15,464 bases of DNA from contig JAUXFG010000091.1 in assembly GCA_030620115.1 (NCBI GenBank), forward strand, positions 1 to 15,464, written 5' to 3'. Below the pieces are notes generated by a model. It saw only the letters and a list, made by a program, of their open reading frames with translations. It was not told the DNA's origin and searched no databases. This DNA comes from Candidatus Fermentibacterota bacterium (GTDB lineage: Bacteria; JAFGKV01). Position 1 is the stretch's first letter, and each line of letters begins with the position of its first letter. Both the position numbers and the translations under genes were made by a program. This document shows, piece after piece, positions 1 through 8,340 of this stretch.

Positions 1-490
1 ACAGCGGCTCATCCAAGAGGAGAAGATCCGGATCGTGCATCAATGACTGTGCGAGCTTGACCCGCTGCTTCTCTCCCTTGCTCATGGTGAGCGGCTCGCG
101 ATCCGCCAGAGCAAAAATCCCCAACTCGTGGAGAAGCTGCTCGGCCCGTGTCTTTGCCGCGCTGCGTGTCATGCCTGAGAGTCTGCCCATGAAAACCAGG
201 AATCGGATGGCACTCATGGCCGGGTAGAAGGGCTCGCCTTCAGGACAGATGCCGATGCGCGCCCGGAGCTCTGGCGAACCAGGCGGAACCTCCCCGAATA
301 CTTCCACTCGGCCCGCAGATGGGTGGAGGAGACCGACGAGGAGGCCCATCATGGTGCTTTTTCCCGCCCCGTTGGGCCCGAGCAGGCCCACGACGCCACC
401 TTTGTCGAGTTCGAGATCCACCGCGCTCAGACCAAGGACTTCGCCGTACCATTTGGATGCGCGCGTCAAAGAGATAACGGGGCTAAACAT
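1..490 (-). CDS. ABC transporter ATP-binding protein (3' end cut by window edge)
   Basis: ATPase subunit of an ABC exporter, expected to power the adjacent ABC-2 permease at the inner face of the cytoplasmic membrane. The 163 visible residues begin MFSPVISLTRASKWYG. They contain Walker A GPNGAGKS (about 38-45), a Q-loop region reading CPEGEPFYP in which glutamate stands where many families have glutamine, the signature MSKGEKQ (about 136-142) and Walker B LLLLDEPL (about 156-163). The frame then runs off the window, so the D-loop, H-loop and C-terminal part are unseen. The ATG at 490-488 overlaps the last 8 nt of the permease gene, which indicates translational coupling. The PEGE-type Q-loop and SKG signature are typical of drug/antibiotic-type ABC-2 ATPases and are shared with the ATPase at 1337-2245. 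It could pair with that ATPase as a heterodimer. The substrate is unknown. Confidence 0.92.
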   Translation of the reverse strand, partial: MFSPVISLTRASKWYGEVLGLSAVDLELDKGGVVGLLGPNGAGKSTMMGLLVGLLHPSAGRVEVFGEVPPGSPELRARIGICPEGEPFYPAMSAIRFLVFMGRLSGMTRSAAKTRAEQLLHELGIFALADREPLTMSKGEKQRVKLAQSLMHDPDLLLLDEPL

Positions 491-1334
491 CTGCAATGTG
501 ACGAGCCCCCCTGATCAGTCCAAGCACGGAAAGCAGGAGGAGAAATCCAAGCACGACCACTGCCCCGTATCCACAGTCACTGTGCCTGAGCTGATTCTCC
601 AAGACGAGGCTCGATATCTGGTCCAAATTTTCCGGCACGCTGATACATCGGGCGAATTTGCCGCCAAGGCCGGTGCCTCTGGCAATACTTCCTATGATAT
701 CCGTCCCGAAGTAGAGCAAGAGCCAAAGCATGGTTACTCCCCGGCGGGAGTTCCCCGCGGCGGAAAGGCTGATAACGATAAGGCTCATGAAGCCCGAGAC
801 GAGAAAACTGAAGGCCATGATCCGAAGGAGGCCAATCCACGGCAATGCAGCCAGGAGCTCCGGCGAGATGACCAGCCGTGCGAACAGGAACAGCATGGTG
901 AGCGGGACGAGCGTGGTGAACAGGAGAATCACCGCCACTACAAGCCAGTGGCCGAACAGGAATTCCCATGCGGACATGGGGCGGATAATATGGAAATGGG
1001 TGGCTCCCGCGCGTCGCTCACCCGCCAGCGCGGCGGGACCAACCACGGCGGCCAAGATTGCCGCACTCAAAACAAAACTGTCGACAAATGGCCTGGCGAG
1101 GCCGAGCTCGATGGTGGGGATCACCTCTGAAAACGGACCTCCGTGGAGCTTGCCCTGGCCTATGAGATAGAGGAACACTGCCCCCACCACAGTGGGGATA
1201 TTGGCGATGAGAAGCAGGATTATGACACTCTTGCGCCGGATCTGTTTCCTGAAGTACATACCAAAGAGCGCGAGCCATGGACGAGGAGATGGTTGGGGAG
1301 GAGTAGGGAGCGATTCGTAGGGGAATGCCGGCAT
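483..1334 (-). CDS. ABC-2 type transporter permease
   Basis: Integral membrane subunit of an ABC-2 exporter, 283 residues. I see about six hydrophobic segments, near residues 36-57, 86-105, 130-152, 168-192, 200-217 and 257-275. Between the second and third lies a cytoplasmic loop reading GERRAGATHFHIIRPMS, the hallmark 'ER..G....l.RP.s' stretch of the ABC2_membrane_2 permeases. The 35 or so residues before the first segment are proline-rich and without recognisable function. The ATG at 1334 is supported by an AAGGA about 9 nt upstream, within the end of the preceding ATPase gene, whose stop lies 2 nt away. The gene sits between two different ATPase genes, so one permease may serve a heterodimeric ATPase, or a second permease may lie beyond the left edge. 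Its place in a glycan operon suggests export of a glycan-related or envelope substrate; this is inference from context only. Confidence 0.88.
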   Translation of the reverse strand: MPAFPYESLPTPPQPSPRPWLALFGMYFRKQIRRKSVIILLLIANIPTVVGAVFLYLIGQGKLHGGPFSEVIPTIELGLARPFVDSFVLSAAILAAVVGPAALAGERRAGATHFHIIRPMSAWEFLFGHWLVVAVILLFTTLVPLTMLFLFARLVISPELLAALPWIGLLRIMAFSFLVSGFMSLIVISLSAAGNSRRGVTMLWLLLYFGTDIIGSIARGTGLGGKFARCISVPENLDQISSLVLENQLRHSDCGYGAVVVLGFLLLLSVLGLIRGARHIADV

Positions 1335-1336
1335 CT

Positions 1337-2245
1337 CTACGTATCCTTGCTCACGAGTCTGGTGAAGACTTCCTCCAGGCTTTCCCGCAGGGGGACAAGG
1401 CGTCTGATCTGCACACTCTGGGAAACCGCGTGCTGGATAAACTGATCTGCGGCGCCTCGCGACAAGGCGATCTGTCCCTCGCCATCCGTATCCACATCCA
1501 CCTTGAAGCCATGTGATTCCAGAAAGTCGATGAACGGCGGAATCGGACCTCTCATTGTCACTGCATAGAGATCAGTATCCTTACCCTGCATCTCGATGTC
1601 GACCAGACCCATCTTTCGACCCTGGGATAGAACCAATACGCGTCGGCATACCCGTCGGACGTCATCAAGAAGATGGGTGCAGAGGAGCAAGTCTTTTCCA
1701 TGATCATTGCCAAGTTCCTTGAGGAGGTCGAGCATTTCGTCGCGAGCCTTAGGATCCATGCCGTCAGTGGGTTCATCCAGGATGAGAAGCTTGGGGTCAT
1801 GGACCAAGGCCTGGGCCAGCTTCAACCGTTGGCGCATCCCCTTGGAGTACCCATCGATTTTCCTGTAACGATCACCCCCAAGGCCTACGTAATGCAGCAC
1901 CATGTGGGCACGGTCCATGGCCTCGGTGCTCGAAAGTCCCGAAATCCTCCCTGCATAGGCGGTGTATTGCACTGCCGTGATATCAGGCACCAGGATCTCT
2001 CCCTCGGGTACCAACCCGATCACTGCCTTCAATGCCTTCGACTCGGTGGCGACTTCCCGACCATGCACCCTCAGCTTGCCTTTTGGAATTCGCAGCAGGC
2101 CCATGATGATACGGACAAACGTCGTTTTGCCCGCACCGTTGGGCCCGAGAAGGCCGGTGGCTCCATTGGGGAGCGAGACGGTGAGGTCGGAGAGAGCGGG
2201 CGTATTCCCGTAGGAAAAGCTCAGGCTGTGGGCTTCAAGGAGCAT
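1337..2245 (-). CDS. ABC transporter ATP-binding protein
   Basis: Complete 302-residue ATPase of an ABC-2 exporter. Motifs in order are Walker A GPNGAGKT (34-41), a PEGE Q-loop variant (80-83), the signature YSKGMRQ (133-139), Walker B LLILDEP followed by the D-loop GMDP (153-164), and the H-loop histidine in CTHLL (about 191). The C-terminal 80 residues, from about 220, form the extra domain usual in DRA/CcmA-like ATPases. They lack the Wzt-type carbohydrate-binding extension, so this does not look like a classical O-antigen Wzm/Wzt exporter. The start is ATG 2245 with GAGG about 5 nt upstream. It overlaps the end of the preceding glycosyltransferase gene by 11 nt, and its stop is 2 nt before the permease start. 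All catalytic residues appear intact, so it should hydrolyse ATP. Confidence 0.95.
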   Translation of the reverse strand: MLLEAHSLSFSYGNTPALSDLTVSLPNGATGLLGPNGAGKTTFVRIIMGLLRIPKGKLRVHGREVATESKALKAVIGLVPEGEILVPDITAVQYTAYAGRISGLSSTEAMDRAHMVLHYVGLGGDRYRKIDGYSKGMRQRLKLAQALVHDPKLLILDEPTDGMDPKARDEMLDLLKELGNDHGKDLLLCTHLLDDVRRVCRRVLVLSQGRKMGLVDIEMQGKDTDLYAVTMRGPIPPFIDFLESHGFKVDVDTDGEGQIALSRGAADQFIQHAVSQSVQIRRLVPLRESLEEVFTRLVSKDT

Positions 2246-3443
2246 GCGAGCCTCGAGATGCCTGTGTCAGCATCAGTTCTTGCCACGCGGATTCAAGATC
2301 CCGGGCACTACTATCCCACGAGTAGCCCTGTTCGACGATGCGCCGTCCTTGTCTCCCCATTTCTTGCCCAAGGCCGGGCTCCCGCAGGATTCCGAGTACC
2401 GCGTCAATAAGGCCTCGCGTATCGTCAGCCACAAGCCCCGCGCTTTCCGCGCCATGGATGCCTTCGATGCCGATGGAAGAGGTGACAAACGGGAGGCCGC
2501 ACGCCATGGCCTCAAGTATTTTGAGTTTTGTCCCGCTCCCTGTTCTGAGAGGCGCCAACAAGAGGGTGGCCTTTTGGAGGAAGGGGTGTAGCTCGTCAAC
2601 TTCCCCCAATATCTCGACCCCGGGGATGTTGATTCGCGGTGGTCGCTCACCGATGACTTGGAGCACGACTCCGGGCTGTTGTCTCTGGACCTCGGGTAGA
2701 ATCTCTTTGATAATATAGGCCAACGCGTCCCTGTTCCCGAAAAACGAGAAGGTACCCACAAAGAGGATTATCGGGTTGCTCGCGCGGGCCCTTGTGACCG
2801 GTTTGAATCGCTCCAGATCCACACCATTACGTACGATCCAACACAAGGGAAGAGGGTGGACGCGGGAAAGAAGCTCCCTGTCCTTCTCCGAGACCAAAAC
2901 AAGGCCATCCGCCTGGGCGCATGCCTGTGTTTCGTAGTGTCTTGCCTTGGCCAATTCGATCCGTAGCCCGGCCCACCGCAGTGGGGAATGGTGTACGCGC
3001 AGGAATCGTTCCGTGACAAGGAATTCGAGACCTTGCTGTGAGAGGAGGACGGGAGGCCAATGGGCTGTCTTCGCCTGGGTGAGATTCCTCCACATGTGGA
3101 AGTGCTCACAATGCACAAGGTCGGGTTTCTCGGTCTTTACCACGTGGCGTAATGTGTCAACCATACGGCTGTTGAAGCTATTCGCCACCACCATGAAGGG
3201 CCATGGGCTCACGGCCCAGAGCAGCGGATTCCAAGGGCTTCGGGTTGGTCTTCGTTCTATCAGGTGCAAAGAGGAGATCAAACCCTCCAGCTCCTTGATG
3301 ACATGTTCGGGCTCTCCCCTGTGGTATGCGACCAAGATGATCTCATGGTTTCCGGAAAGCCTGGAGATCAGGTTCTTGACTCTACGCCTGCCGCCGGTGG
3401 TCACAGGCAGGGGAGGATAGGGGAGAAGCCAGACGATCTTCAT
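2235..3443 (-). CDS. Glycosyltransferase family 4 (GT-B fold)
   Basis: Predicted cytoplasmic or membrane-peripheral retaining glycosyltransferase of 402 residues, transferring a sugar from a nucleotide donor to a lipid-linked or other glycan acceptor. The N-terminal Rossmann domain opens KIVWLLPYPPLPVTTGGRRR, where the GG loop lies near the donor/acceptor cleft. The linker reads IVRNGVDLERF, and the C-terminal Glycos_transf_1 domain contains GSGTKLKILEAMACGLPFV. In that motif the first glutamate of the usual EX7E pair is replaced by the G-S-G-T-K form seen in the subgroup associated with exopolysaccharide (EpsH/PEP-CTERM-type) loci. The ATG at 3443 lies one nt after the upstream stop, with GGAAGAG as a plausible ribosome binding site. 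The donor and acceptor cannot be read from the sequence. Confidence 0.92.
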   Translation of the reverse strand: MKIVWLLPYPPLPVTTGGRRRVKNLISRLSGNHEIILVAYHRGEPEHVIKELEGLISSLHLIERRPTRSPWNPLLWAVSPWPFMVVANSFNSRMVDTLRHVVKTEKPDLVHCEHFHMWRNLTQAKTAHWPPVLLSQQGLEFLVTERFLRVHHSPLRWAGLRIELAKARHYETQACAQADGLVLVSEKDRELLSRVHPLPLCWIVRNGVDLERFKPVTRARASNPIILFVGTFSFFGNRDALAYIIKEILPEVQRQQPGVVLQVIGERPPRINIPGVEILGEVDELHPFLQKATLLLAPLRTGSGTKLKILEAMACGLPFVTSSIGIEGIHGAESAGLVADDTRGLIDAVLGILREPGLGQEMGRQGRRIVEQGYSWDSSARDLESAWQELMLTQASRGSHAP

Positions 3444-3444
3444 G

Positions 3445-4980
3445 TCACCGCTCTTCCGTTATTCCTATGCCTGTGGGAATCCTGAACTCGTTTACCATGA
3501 TGCCTTGCCGCGTCCATGTACTGTCATTCCGCATGACAAGGGAGAGAAGCCCTAACATCCGTGCCCCGTATTCATCGTGACTCATCACGACCCAGAGACG
3601 CCTCCCCCCCCGCTCGCGGAATTCGGTAACCACTGAGTCAGCCACCGTGCTATCGGGGAGGAATGTTGTGCCTGAGGCCAGTCTCTCCGGTCTGAAATCA
3701 AGGTAGCGGTCCAGACAGGGGGCAGTGTAGTGCCTCCGCTGCAGCAGAAGATCACCTGGTTCCCAGCGCTCTTGGAGTAGTGCTGCAACGGTGCGCCAGT
3801 CCTCTTTCCAAGGGATGGCCTCCATATGGAATCTGGAGGCCGAGACCAGAAGAGCTCCCAAGGCCACGATGCAGAGGATCTTTCCCATGAAGCGGGAAAG
3901 GCTCCATCGTGCACCTGCGGCCACGAGGATTGCCCACCATGGCGCGACGAAAGAGACATACTTCGTATCATAGACATTGGCCTGGTGCAAACCTGAGGCA
4001 ATGGCGCCGCCTACGGATATCAACCCAAGTGTGATGATGACTCCGCGAGACGTGAGGGCTGTGCCCGGCAATCGACGGCCTAGCTCGCGGATGCCCATGA
4101 CGGCAAGAAAGATAAAGACGAGAAAGGAGAAATGCTTGAAAAGATCGGGGAGATCCAAGCCCAGTTCGCCGGCCAGGAGCACGTATTTGCCCGAGGAGAA
4201 ATCAAGGATCGTCCAGTAGAGGTCTCTGCCGAGGTGTAACGCCAGATGGGCTATCCCCGAGAACGGATCGATGAGGCCCTCGCCCCATCGGGCTCTATGG
4301 CCGCTCTGAACCAGAAGTGCATGCCCCCAAAGACCCAGGAATAGGGAGATGGGGAAGATAACCGCAAAGCGGATCCCCCGGCTCCTTGTGCACCAAGACG
4401 AGAGCACCAACTCACCTGCCAGGAGAAGTAACATATGATAGTGGGAAAAGAGCCCCACCACGGCGCTCACTACCAAAAGCGCGAACCACTTCCTCGTGCC
4501 GTCTGTGGTGAACCTGATGAAGGAGATGAAGTGCACCGTTCCGATGACCGCTAACCACGCATAATGTCTCCCCTCCTGGCTGAGATAGAGGTGGTAACCG
4601 CCAAAGGTGATCATGACCGCAGCGAGAAGAGCCACCACCCGGTTCTTGGTGAGAATCAATGCGGCCCACGCAGTCAGCGGTATGAGCATTATCCCACAAC
4701 AGAGCGGGAGGAGGCGAACGGTGAAGTCGGAATCCCCGAACAGGTCCAACCAGGCTCTCAGCAGAAGTGCGTACACGGGGGGATGGAAATCCTGGTGCAC
4801 CATGTAATCCACCACATCGCCTATGCCGGGTGCTTGCGCGGCCTGGACGAACAGCGCCTCGTCGAGCCATAGGCTTTGATCATCGAGGTGCCAGAGCCTA
4901 AGACCCGCGCCCATCAGGATGAGGAGAACAAGTGCAAGCGGATAGAGCATCCGAGGCCATGGCCGTGTCCTTGAGGTCAT
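3445..4980 (-). CDS. GT39-like integral membrane glycosyltransferase (PMT/ArnT type)
   Basis: Predicted polytopic GT-C glycosyltransferase of 511 residues. This family uses polyprenyl-phosphate-linked sugars and works on the outer face of the cytoplasmic membrane. Family signatures are SLWLDEALF near residues 36-44 (the catalytic-type acidic pair D40/E41 in the first extracytoplasmic loop), HPPVYALLL near 66-74, and LSQEGRHYAW near 133-142. At least eight strongly hydrophobic segments follow before a soluble C-terminal domain of about 130 residues. The open frame extends another 82 codons upstream, but that stretch overlaps the methyltransferase gene and lacks family features. The ATG at 4980 forms a 4-nt ATGA overlap with the methyltransferase stop, so I choose it. 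It could add a sugar to a lipid-linked glycan, lipid A-like anchor or protein; the substrate is open. Confidence 0.87.
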   Translation of the reverse strand: MTSRTRPWPRMLYPLALVLLILMGAGLRLWHLDDQSLWLDEALFVQAAQAPGIGDVVDYMVHQDFHPPVYALLLRAWLDLFGDSDFTVRLLPLCCGIMLIPLTAWAALILTKNRVVALLAAVMITFGGYHLYLSQEGRHYAWLAVIGTVHFISFIRFTTDGTRKWFALLVVSAVVGLFSHYHMLLLLAGELVLSSWCTRSRGIRFAVIFPISLFLGLWGHALLVQSGHRARWGEGLIDPFSGIAHLALHLGRDLYWTILDFSSGKYVLLAGELGLDLPDLFKHFSFLVFIFLAVMGIRELGRRLPGTALTSRGVIITLGLISVGGAIASGLHQANVYDTKYVSFVAPWWAILVAAGARWSLSRFMGKILCIVALGALLVSASRFHMEAIPWKEDWRTVAALLQERWEPGDLLLQRRHYTAPCLDRYLDFRPERLASGTTFLPDSTVADSVVTEFRERGGRRLWVVMSHDEYGARMLGLLSLVMRNDSTWTRQGIMVNEFRIPTGIGITEER

Positions 4981-6008
4981 CGTGGGATCCCCGTCCTTTT
5001 CTCTGCGATCAGACAGACATTCATTCCAAGGAGGAGTTGGATAATAGCCGTTCCTGTGCGTGTGTAGACTAGCCGCTTCAATGGTGATCTCCAGATCAGC
5101 CGCGCGAGCTTGGTCAACCGCGTAGAAGAAACCGAGCGTCCTGTCTGTTCCTGAAGCATGGCGGCGTAGTAGGGCGGGAAGAGGAAAACGGGGGACAGGG
5201 ATGCGCCTCGGAGAGCACGCCGCCACTGAAAGTAGTTAAAACTCTGTTCATTGATCCCGGGGTTGTCTTCGGCGGCCTGGTCAATGAATCGTTTGCCGCT
5301 GCGCCGCAAGAGCCCGTGCATGGGTTCATTGATCACTACAAGCCTTCCCCCAGGTTTCAACACACGTGCCGCCTCGCACAGGCTCGCCCCTAGATTCTCC
5401 GCATGGTGAAGCGAGGCGGAGACGAACACAAGGTCGAAGCCCGCGGCAAATGGGAGGTCAGTCATATCGGCAAGGACCCGATCGAAGTAGACCCTCCGTT
5501 GTTTCATGATGAGGGGCGACAGATCGAGCTTCAGATCCTTCGAGATATCGGTGGCAACGCAAGAAAGGCCAAGGGCCGCCCAACGGCTTGTCAGCCACCC
5601 CGAACCCGCGCCAAGCTCCAGGAGCCACATGCCGGGCAGGGGCCGGACATGCGGGAGAATGCCCTCCAAGTTCAGCTCGGAAGTCAGCTGGAACTGTTCG
5701 CCCGTATGTTCCATCAGCGCGATCCTTCGCAGCTCTATTTCCTTTGTTGCAGGCGCCAGAGCTTGAATCCGCGCGGCGACTTCTTCTTTGCTCTTCGCGT
5801 AGGCTTCCCGTTCGTTCAGGACCGTGGGCGAGGGGTCCGCGATGAGATCGGGTATGCCCTCCGAGAGCGGATAGGAAGCGCCGCAGGCGCTGCAGCGAAG
5901 AGAGCCTTCCCATAGCTTGTCTTCTCGAATGTGCATACGCTGGGGCGATAGCGAACCATCCCGCCGACAAGACGGGCATCGAAGGAGCTGGAGTAGTTCC
6001 TTTCTCAC
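4977..6008 (-). CDS. Class I SAM-dependent methyltransferase with N-terminal Trm112-type zinc ribbon
   Basis: 343 residues. The first 60 form a Trm112-like zinc ribbon, with cysteines 11, 14, 39 and 42 in CPSC...CSAC followed by YPLSEGIPDLI. A Rossmann methyltransferase domain follows, with SAM motif I LLELGAGSGWLT (129-140), an acidic residue in VATDIS (about 154) that would bind the ribose, and VFVSASLHHAEN as the motif IV region. The C-terminal 100 residues are basic and partly hydrophobic. The start is GTG at 6008. It makes a GTGA overlap with the upstream stop and has AAGGA 9 nt before it, which makes GTG convincing. In glycan loci such enzymes commonly O-methylate a sugar or cap a chain, but acting on a lipid or small molecule is equally possible from sequence alone. 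Confidence 0.9.
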   Translation of the reverse strand: MRKELLQLLRCPSCRRDGSLSPQRMHIREDKLWEGSLRCSACGASYPLSEGIPDLIADPSPTVLNEREAYAKSKEEVAARIQALAPATKEIELRRIALMEHTGEQFQLTSELNLEGILPHVRPLPGMWLLELGAGSGWLTSRWAALGLSCVATDISKDLKLDLSPLIMKQRRVYFDRVLADMTDLPFAAGFDLVFVSASLHHAENLGASLCEAARVLKPGGRLVVINEPMHGLLRRSGKRFIDQAAEDNPGINEQSFNYFQWRRALRGASLSPVFLFPPYYAAMLQEQTGRSVSSTRLTKLARLIWRSPLKRLVYTRTGTAIIQLLLGMNVCLIAEKRTGIPR

Positions 6009-7147
6009 GGGAGCAGTTCCTTATAGAGCGAGAGAATCGCATTTGCTTGAACCATAGGGGAGTAGCGCGTTCGCACCAGAGGAGGCCCTAATTCCTGTGC
6101 CGCCTTGTGGATCTCCTTATTCGTTATGGTTTCCCTCAAGGCGGCGGCCAACCCGGCGGCGTCGTGCGGCGGAACCAGCACGGCGCCCTGAAAACCACGG
6201 AGTATCTCAGCCGGACCTCCTGAATTGCATGCCACTACCGGGATACCCCGGGAGAGGGCCTCCAGTACCACCAGCCCGAATGGTTCCCGTGGGGAGGGAA
6301 GGATGAACAGATCGATGGATGCATAGAATTTATCGAGATCCGAAAGTCGTCCGAGAAAGCGGACCCGGTGGTCGATCCCCCAAAGCCGAATATGGCTTCG
6401 CCAGAACGACAGCGCGGAATCACCATGGAAGGGCGAATCTCCTGCCAGCAGCAGATAGAGGGATGAGTCAAAGGAATCGAGCAGTCTCAGGGCCTCGAGC
6501 AGTGTCCCGAGTCCCTTTTCCTCGTCGAGTCGTCCTGCATAGCCTCCTACAAGTGCCTCTGGCGGGATGCCAAGCTGGTGCCGGAGGCTCTGCCCGTATG
6601 TCTTTTCCTTGGCGGGGAAGGTCACTGCATTGTGTATTACCGTAACGCGGTGGTCACCGAATACCTCATGTGCAACATCCCGAGATACAGCCGCCATGGC
6701 ATCTGCGGAGTGGATGGCGAGCCTTCTCCAAACCTGTCTGAAGGCGCCCAACGGCAAGTAGTCGTGCACATGCCAGAGGATCAGGAGGCGGTGGGATCTG
6801 CCCACGGCCAGACGTGCGAGGATTGCGGCCTTGGCGCTGTGCGCATGAATAATGTCTGGTGAGACTTTACGGATGATCCGTCGCAGATCGCGGAGGATCG
6901 AAGGACCAGCACGCAAAGCCGGAAGCACGATTCGTGGATCATATGAGCGGCGAAGCGCAGCGAATGGCAGCGGGAAAAACCGAGCTCCCTGGTTAATGAT
7001 GGCCTTGCCGAGAGGACCATTGGGGGCGGCAACCGTTTGGTTGACGGACTCCTTAGGGAGCCATGCAACGATGTTCTCAACCACTTGCTCCGTGCCTCCG
7101 GGTCCTGGCGTGTGGACCAGGTGCAAGATGCGCATGACCTGACTCAT
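6005..7147 (-). CDS. Glycosyltransferase family 4 (GT-B fold)
   Basis: Predicted retaining glycosyltransferase of 380 residues. It begins MSQVMRILHLVHTPGPGGTE, where the GGTE loop marks the N-terminal Glyco_trans_4-like domain. VIHNAVTF is the inter-domain linker, GYAGRLDEEKGLGTLLEAL opens the nucleotide-sugar-binding domain, and EPFGLVVLEALSRGIPVV carries the EX7E pair. The open frame extends 39 codons further upstream, but that part lies inside the preceding gene. ATG 7147 forms an ATGA overlap with the upstream stop and begins four residues before the first conserved strand. A second ATG at 7135 is possible. Its stop overlaps the GTG start of the methyltransferase. It probably builds the same glycan as its neighbours; sugar specificity is unknown. 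Confidence 0.93.
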   Translation of the reverse strand: MSQVMRILHLVHTPGPGGTEQVVENIVAWLPKESVNQTVAAPNGPLGKAIINQGARFFPLPFAALRRSYDPRIVLPALRAGPSILRDLRRIIRKVSPDIIHAHSAKAAILARLAVGRSHRLLILWHVHDYLPLGAFRQVWRRLAIHSADAMAAVSRDVAHEVFGDHRVTVIHNAVTFPAKEKTYGQSLRHQLGIPPEALVGGYAGRLDEEKGLGTLLEALRLLDSFDSSLYLLLAGDSPFHGDSALSFWRSHIRLWGIDHRVRFLGRLSDLDKFYASIDLFILPSPREPFGLVVLEALSRGIPVVACNSGGPAEILRGFQGAVLVPPHDAAGLAAALRETITNKEIHKAAQELGPPLVRTRYSPMVQANAILSLYKELLP

Positions 7148-8340
7148 GTGAGATCCTGAACCAGGGCATCCAGAGCCGAGGCCATATTCTCCCAAGAGAA
7201 TCCGCAGGCAAAAGCCCGGCATGCTTCGGGGAGATCCTGACACATGGCAAGGAGATCGATGCATGCAGCCGCCATGGTTTCCGGGGAATGTGGGGCGACG
7301 ATCCTTGTGATCTCATTTGCTTCGCCAAGCAGAAGGGGTGTCTCACCGATGTTGGTGGCCAGAACGGGAACTCCACTTGCCAACGCCTCCAAAGATACGA
7401 GGCCGAACCCTTCCAACGCGGTACTGGGGAGCACAAATACGTCAGCCGCTCGATAGTATTTCGGCAGGTCATTTTCGGGCACAAACCCGGTCAACCGCAG
7501 ATTCGAGGCCAATCCTGCGGCATCTGCCCGCGACTGCAGCCGTCCGGCTAAGACGCCTTGTCCCACGATGACAAGAAGTATCCGCGGATGTGTCGCCGCC
7601 ACCATCAAGAGCATGTCCAGTAGTGTATCAAGACCCATTCGAGGCACAAGCCGACGGACGGTCAGGAGTACCGGGCGGTCCGGCTCGATACACACATCCG
7701 TTTTGGCGGAACGCTTGTCTGAAGGTGGGTGGAATCGCTCGAGGTCCACACCGGGCCTCATGACCACGATCTCAGGGCTCCTGGTTCCCAGCAGGTGCTG
7801 AACCTGTTTTTTGCTGTATGATCCCAAGACCACGACCTTGGAAGCACGACGCAGGCTGGCCCGCTGCATGGCCCGCAGGAGTGGTGGAAAAACTGCTGCC
7901 AGTAGAGGTGATACGGTCCTGCGGGTCAGGTCTTTCGTCGTTCCCCGCCACTGGAGAAGCCACTCTTCGTCGACTGGACCGTAGAAAAAGCTCACGGTCT
8001 GTCGATTTTTCAAATGACCTGTCGAAGAAGCAGTCCAACCTGAGATCGCATGATGGAGGAGCACTACGCCATCACGGACCGGGATGGGGAGCGCATCCAG
8101 ATGCCTCAAGCGAAGATATGTGGTGATTGCCAGGAGGGGCAACGGCGACAGGGCGACAGGGTAGCGCCACTCGGGTATCGGGTCCTGTGAATCAGGGTAT
8201 TGCCAGCTGCTCCCCCCGGCAAGGATACCAGGTCTGTGACCAAGGGTTCGAAGTGCCCGGGAGAGCTCATCGATGACTCGCTCCGAGCCGCCGTGTCGCT
8301 CCGGCGGGTAGAGATCAGCAATGGACAGATAGTGCCGCAA
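7144..8340 (-). CDS. Glycosyltransferase family 4 (GT-B fold), TTG start
   Basis: Predicted retaining glycosyltransferase of 398 residues. The N-terminal domain starts HYLSIADLYPPERHGGSERV, with the usual PP...GG.E loop. The linker is VMRPGVDLERFHPP. The donor domain reads VLLTVRRLVPRMGLDTLL, then ADVFVLPSTALEGFGLVSLEA, which contains an intact EX7E, then SGVPVLATNIGETPLLL. The predicted start is TTG at 8340. An in-frame stop lies about 30 nt upstream, no ATG or GTG occurs between it and the first conserved strand, and the first in-frame ATG falls far inside the protein. The ribosome binding site is weak (AGCAGG only 3 nt away). The stop overlaps the next gene by 4 nt (ATGA). It is separated by about 140 nt from the upstream ligase-like gene, unlike all later junctions in this operon. 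Confidence 0.9.
   Translation of the reverse strand: MRHYLSIADLYPPERHGGSERVIDELSRALRTLGHRPGILAGGSSWQYPDSQDPIPEWRYPVALSPLPLLAITTYLRLRHLDALPIPVRDGVVLLHHAISGWTASSTGHLKNRQTVSFFYGPVDEEWLLQWRGTTKDLTRRTVSPLLAAVFPPLLRAMQRASLRRASKVVVLGSYSKKQVQHLLGTRSPEIVVMRPGVDLERFHPPSDKRSAKTDVCIEPDRPVLLTVRRLVPRMGLDTLLDMLLMVAATHPRILLVIVGQGVLAGRLQSRADAAGLASNLRLTGFVPENDLPKYYRAADVFVLPSTALEGFGLVSLEALASGVPVLATNIGETPLLLGEANEITRIVAPHSPETMAAACIDLLAMCQDLPEACRAFACGFSWENMASALDALVQDLT

Noticed and set aside
249-1130. A 293-codon open frame on the plus strand, antisense to the ABC ATPase and permease genes.
   Set aside because: Its translation is low in hydrophobic residues, rich in G, E, D, K and R, and has no family motif. The opposite strand encodes clear ABC proteins, so it is a shadow of G+C-rich coding DNA.
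1-2245. Assignment of the ABC genes as O-antigen exporter Wzm/Wzt.
   Set aside because: The complete ATPase (1337-2245) lacks the Wzt C-terminal carbohydrate-binding domain, and both ATPases have the drug/antibiotic-type PEGE Q-loop and SKG signature.
4981-5226. An N-terminal extension of 82 codons on the GT39-like gene.
   Set aside because: It lies wholly inside the methyltransferase gene in another frame. The ATGA junction at 4980 and the position of the first membrane segment favour the shorter protein.
7148-7264. An N-terminal extension of 39 codons on the GT4 gene ending at 6005.
   Set aside because: It overlaps the previous GT4 gene and precedes the conserved first strand. The start at 7147 gives an ATGA junction.
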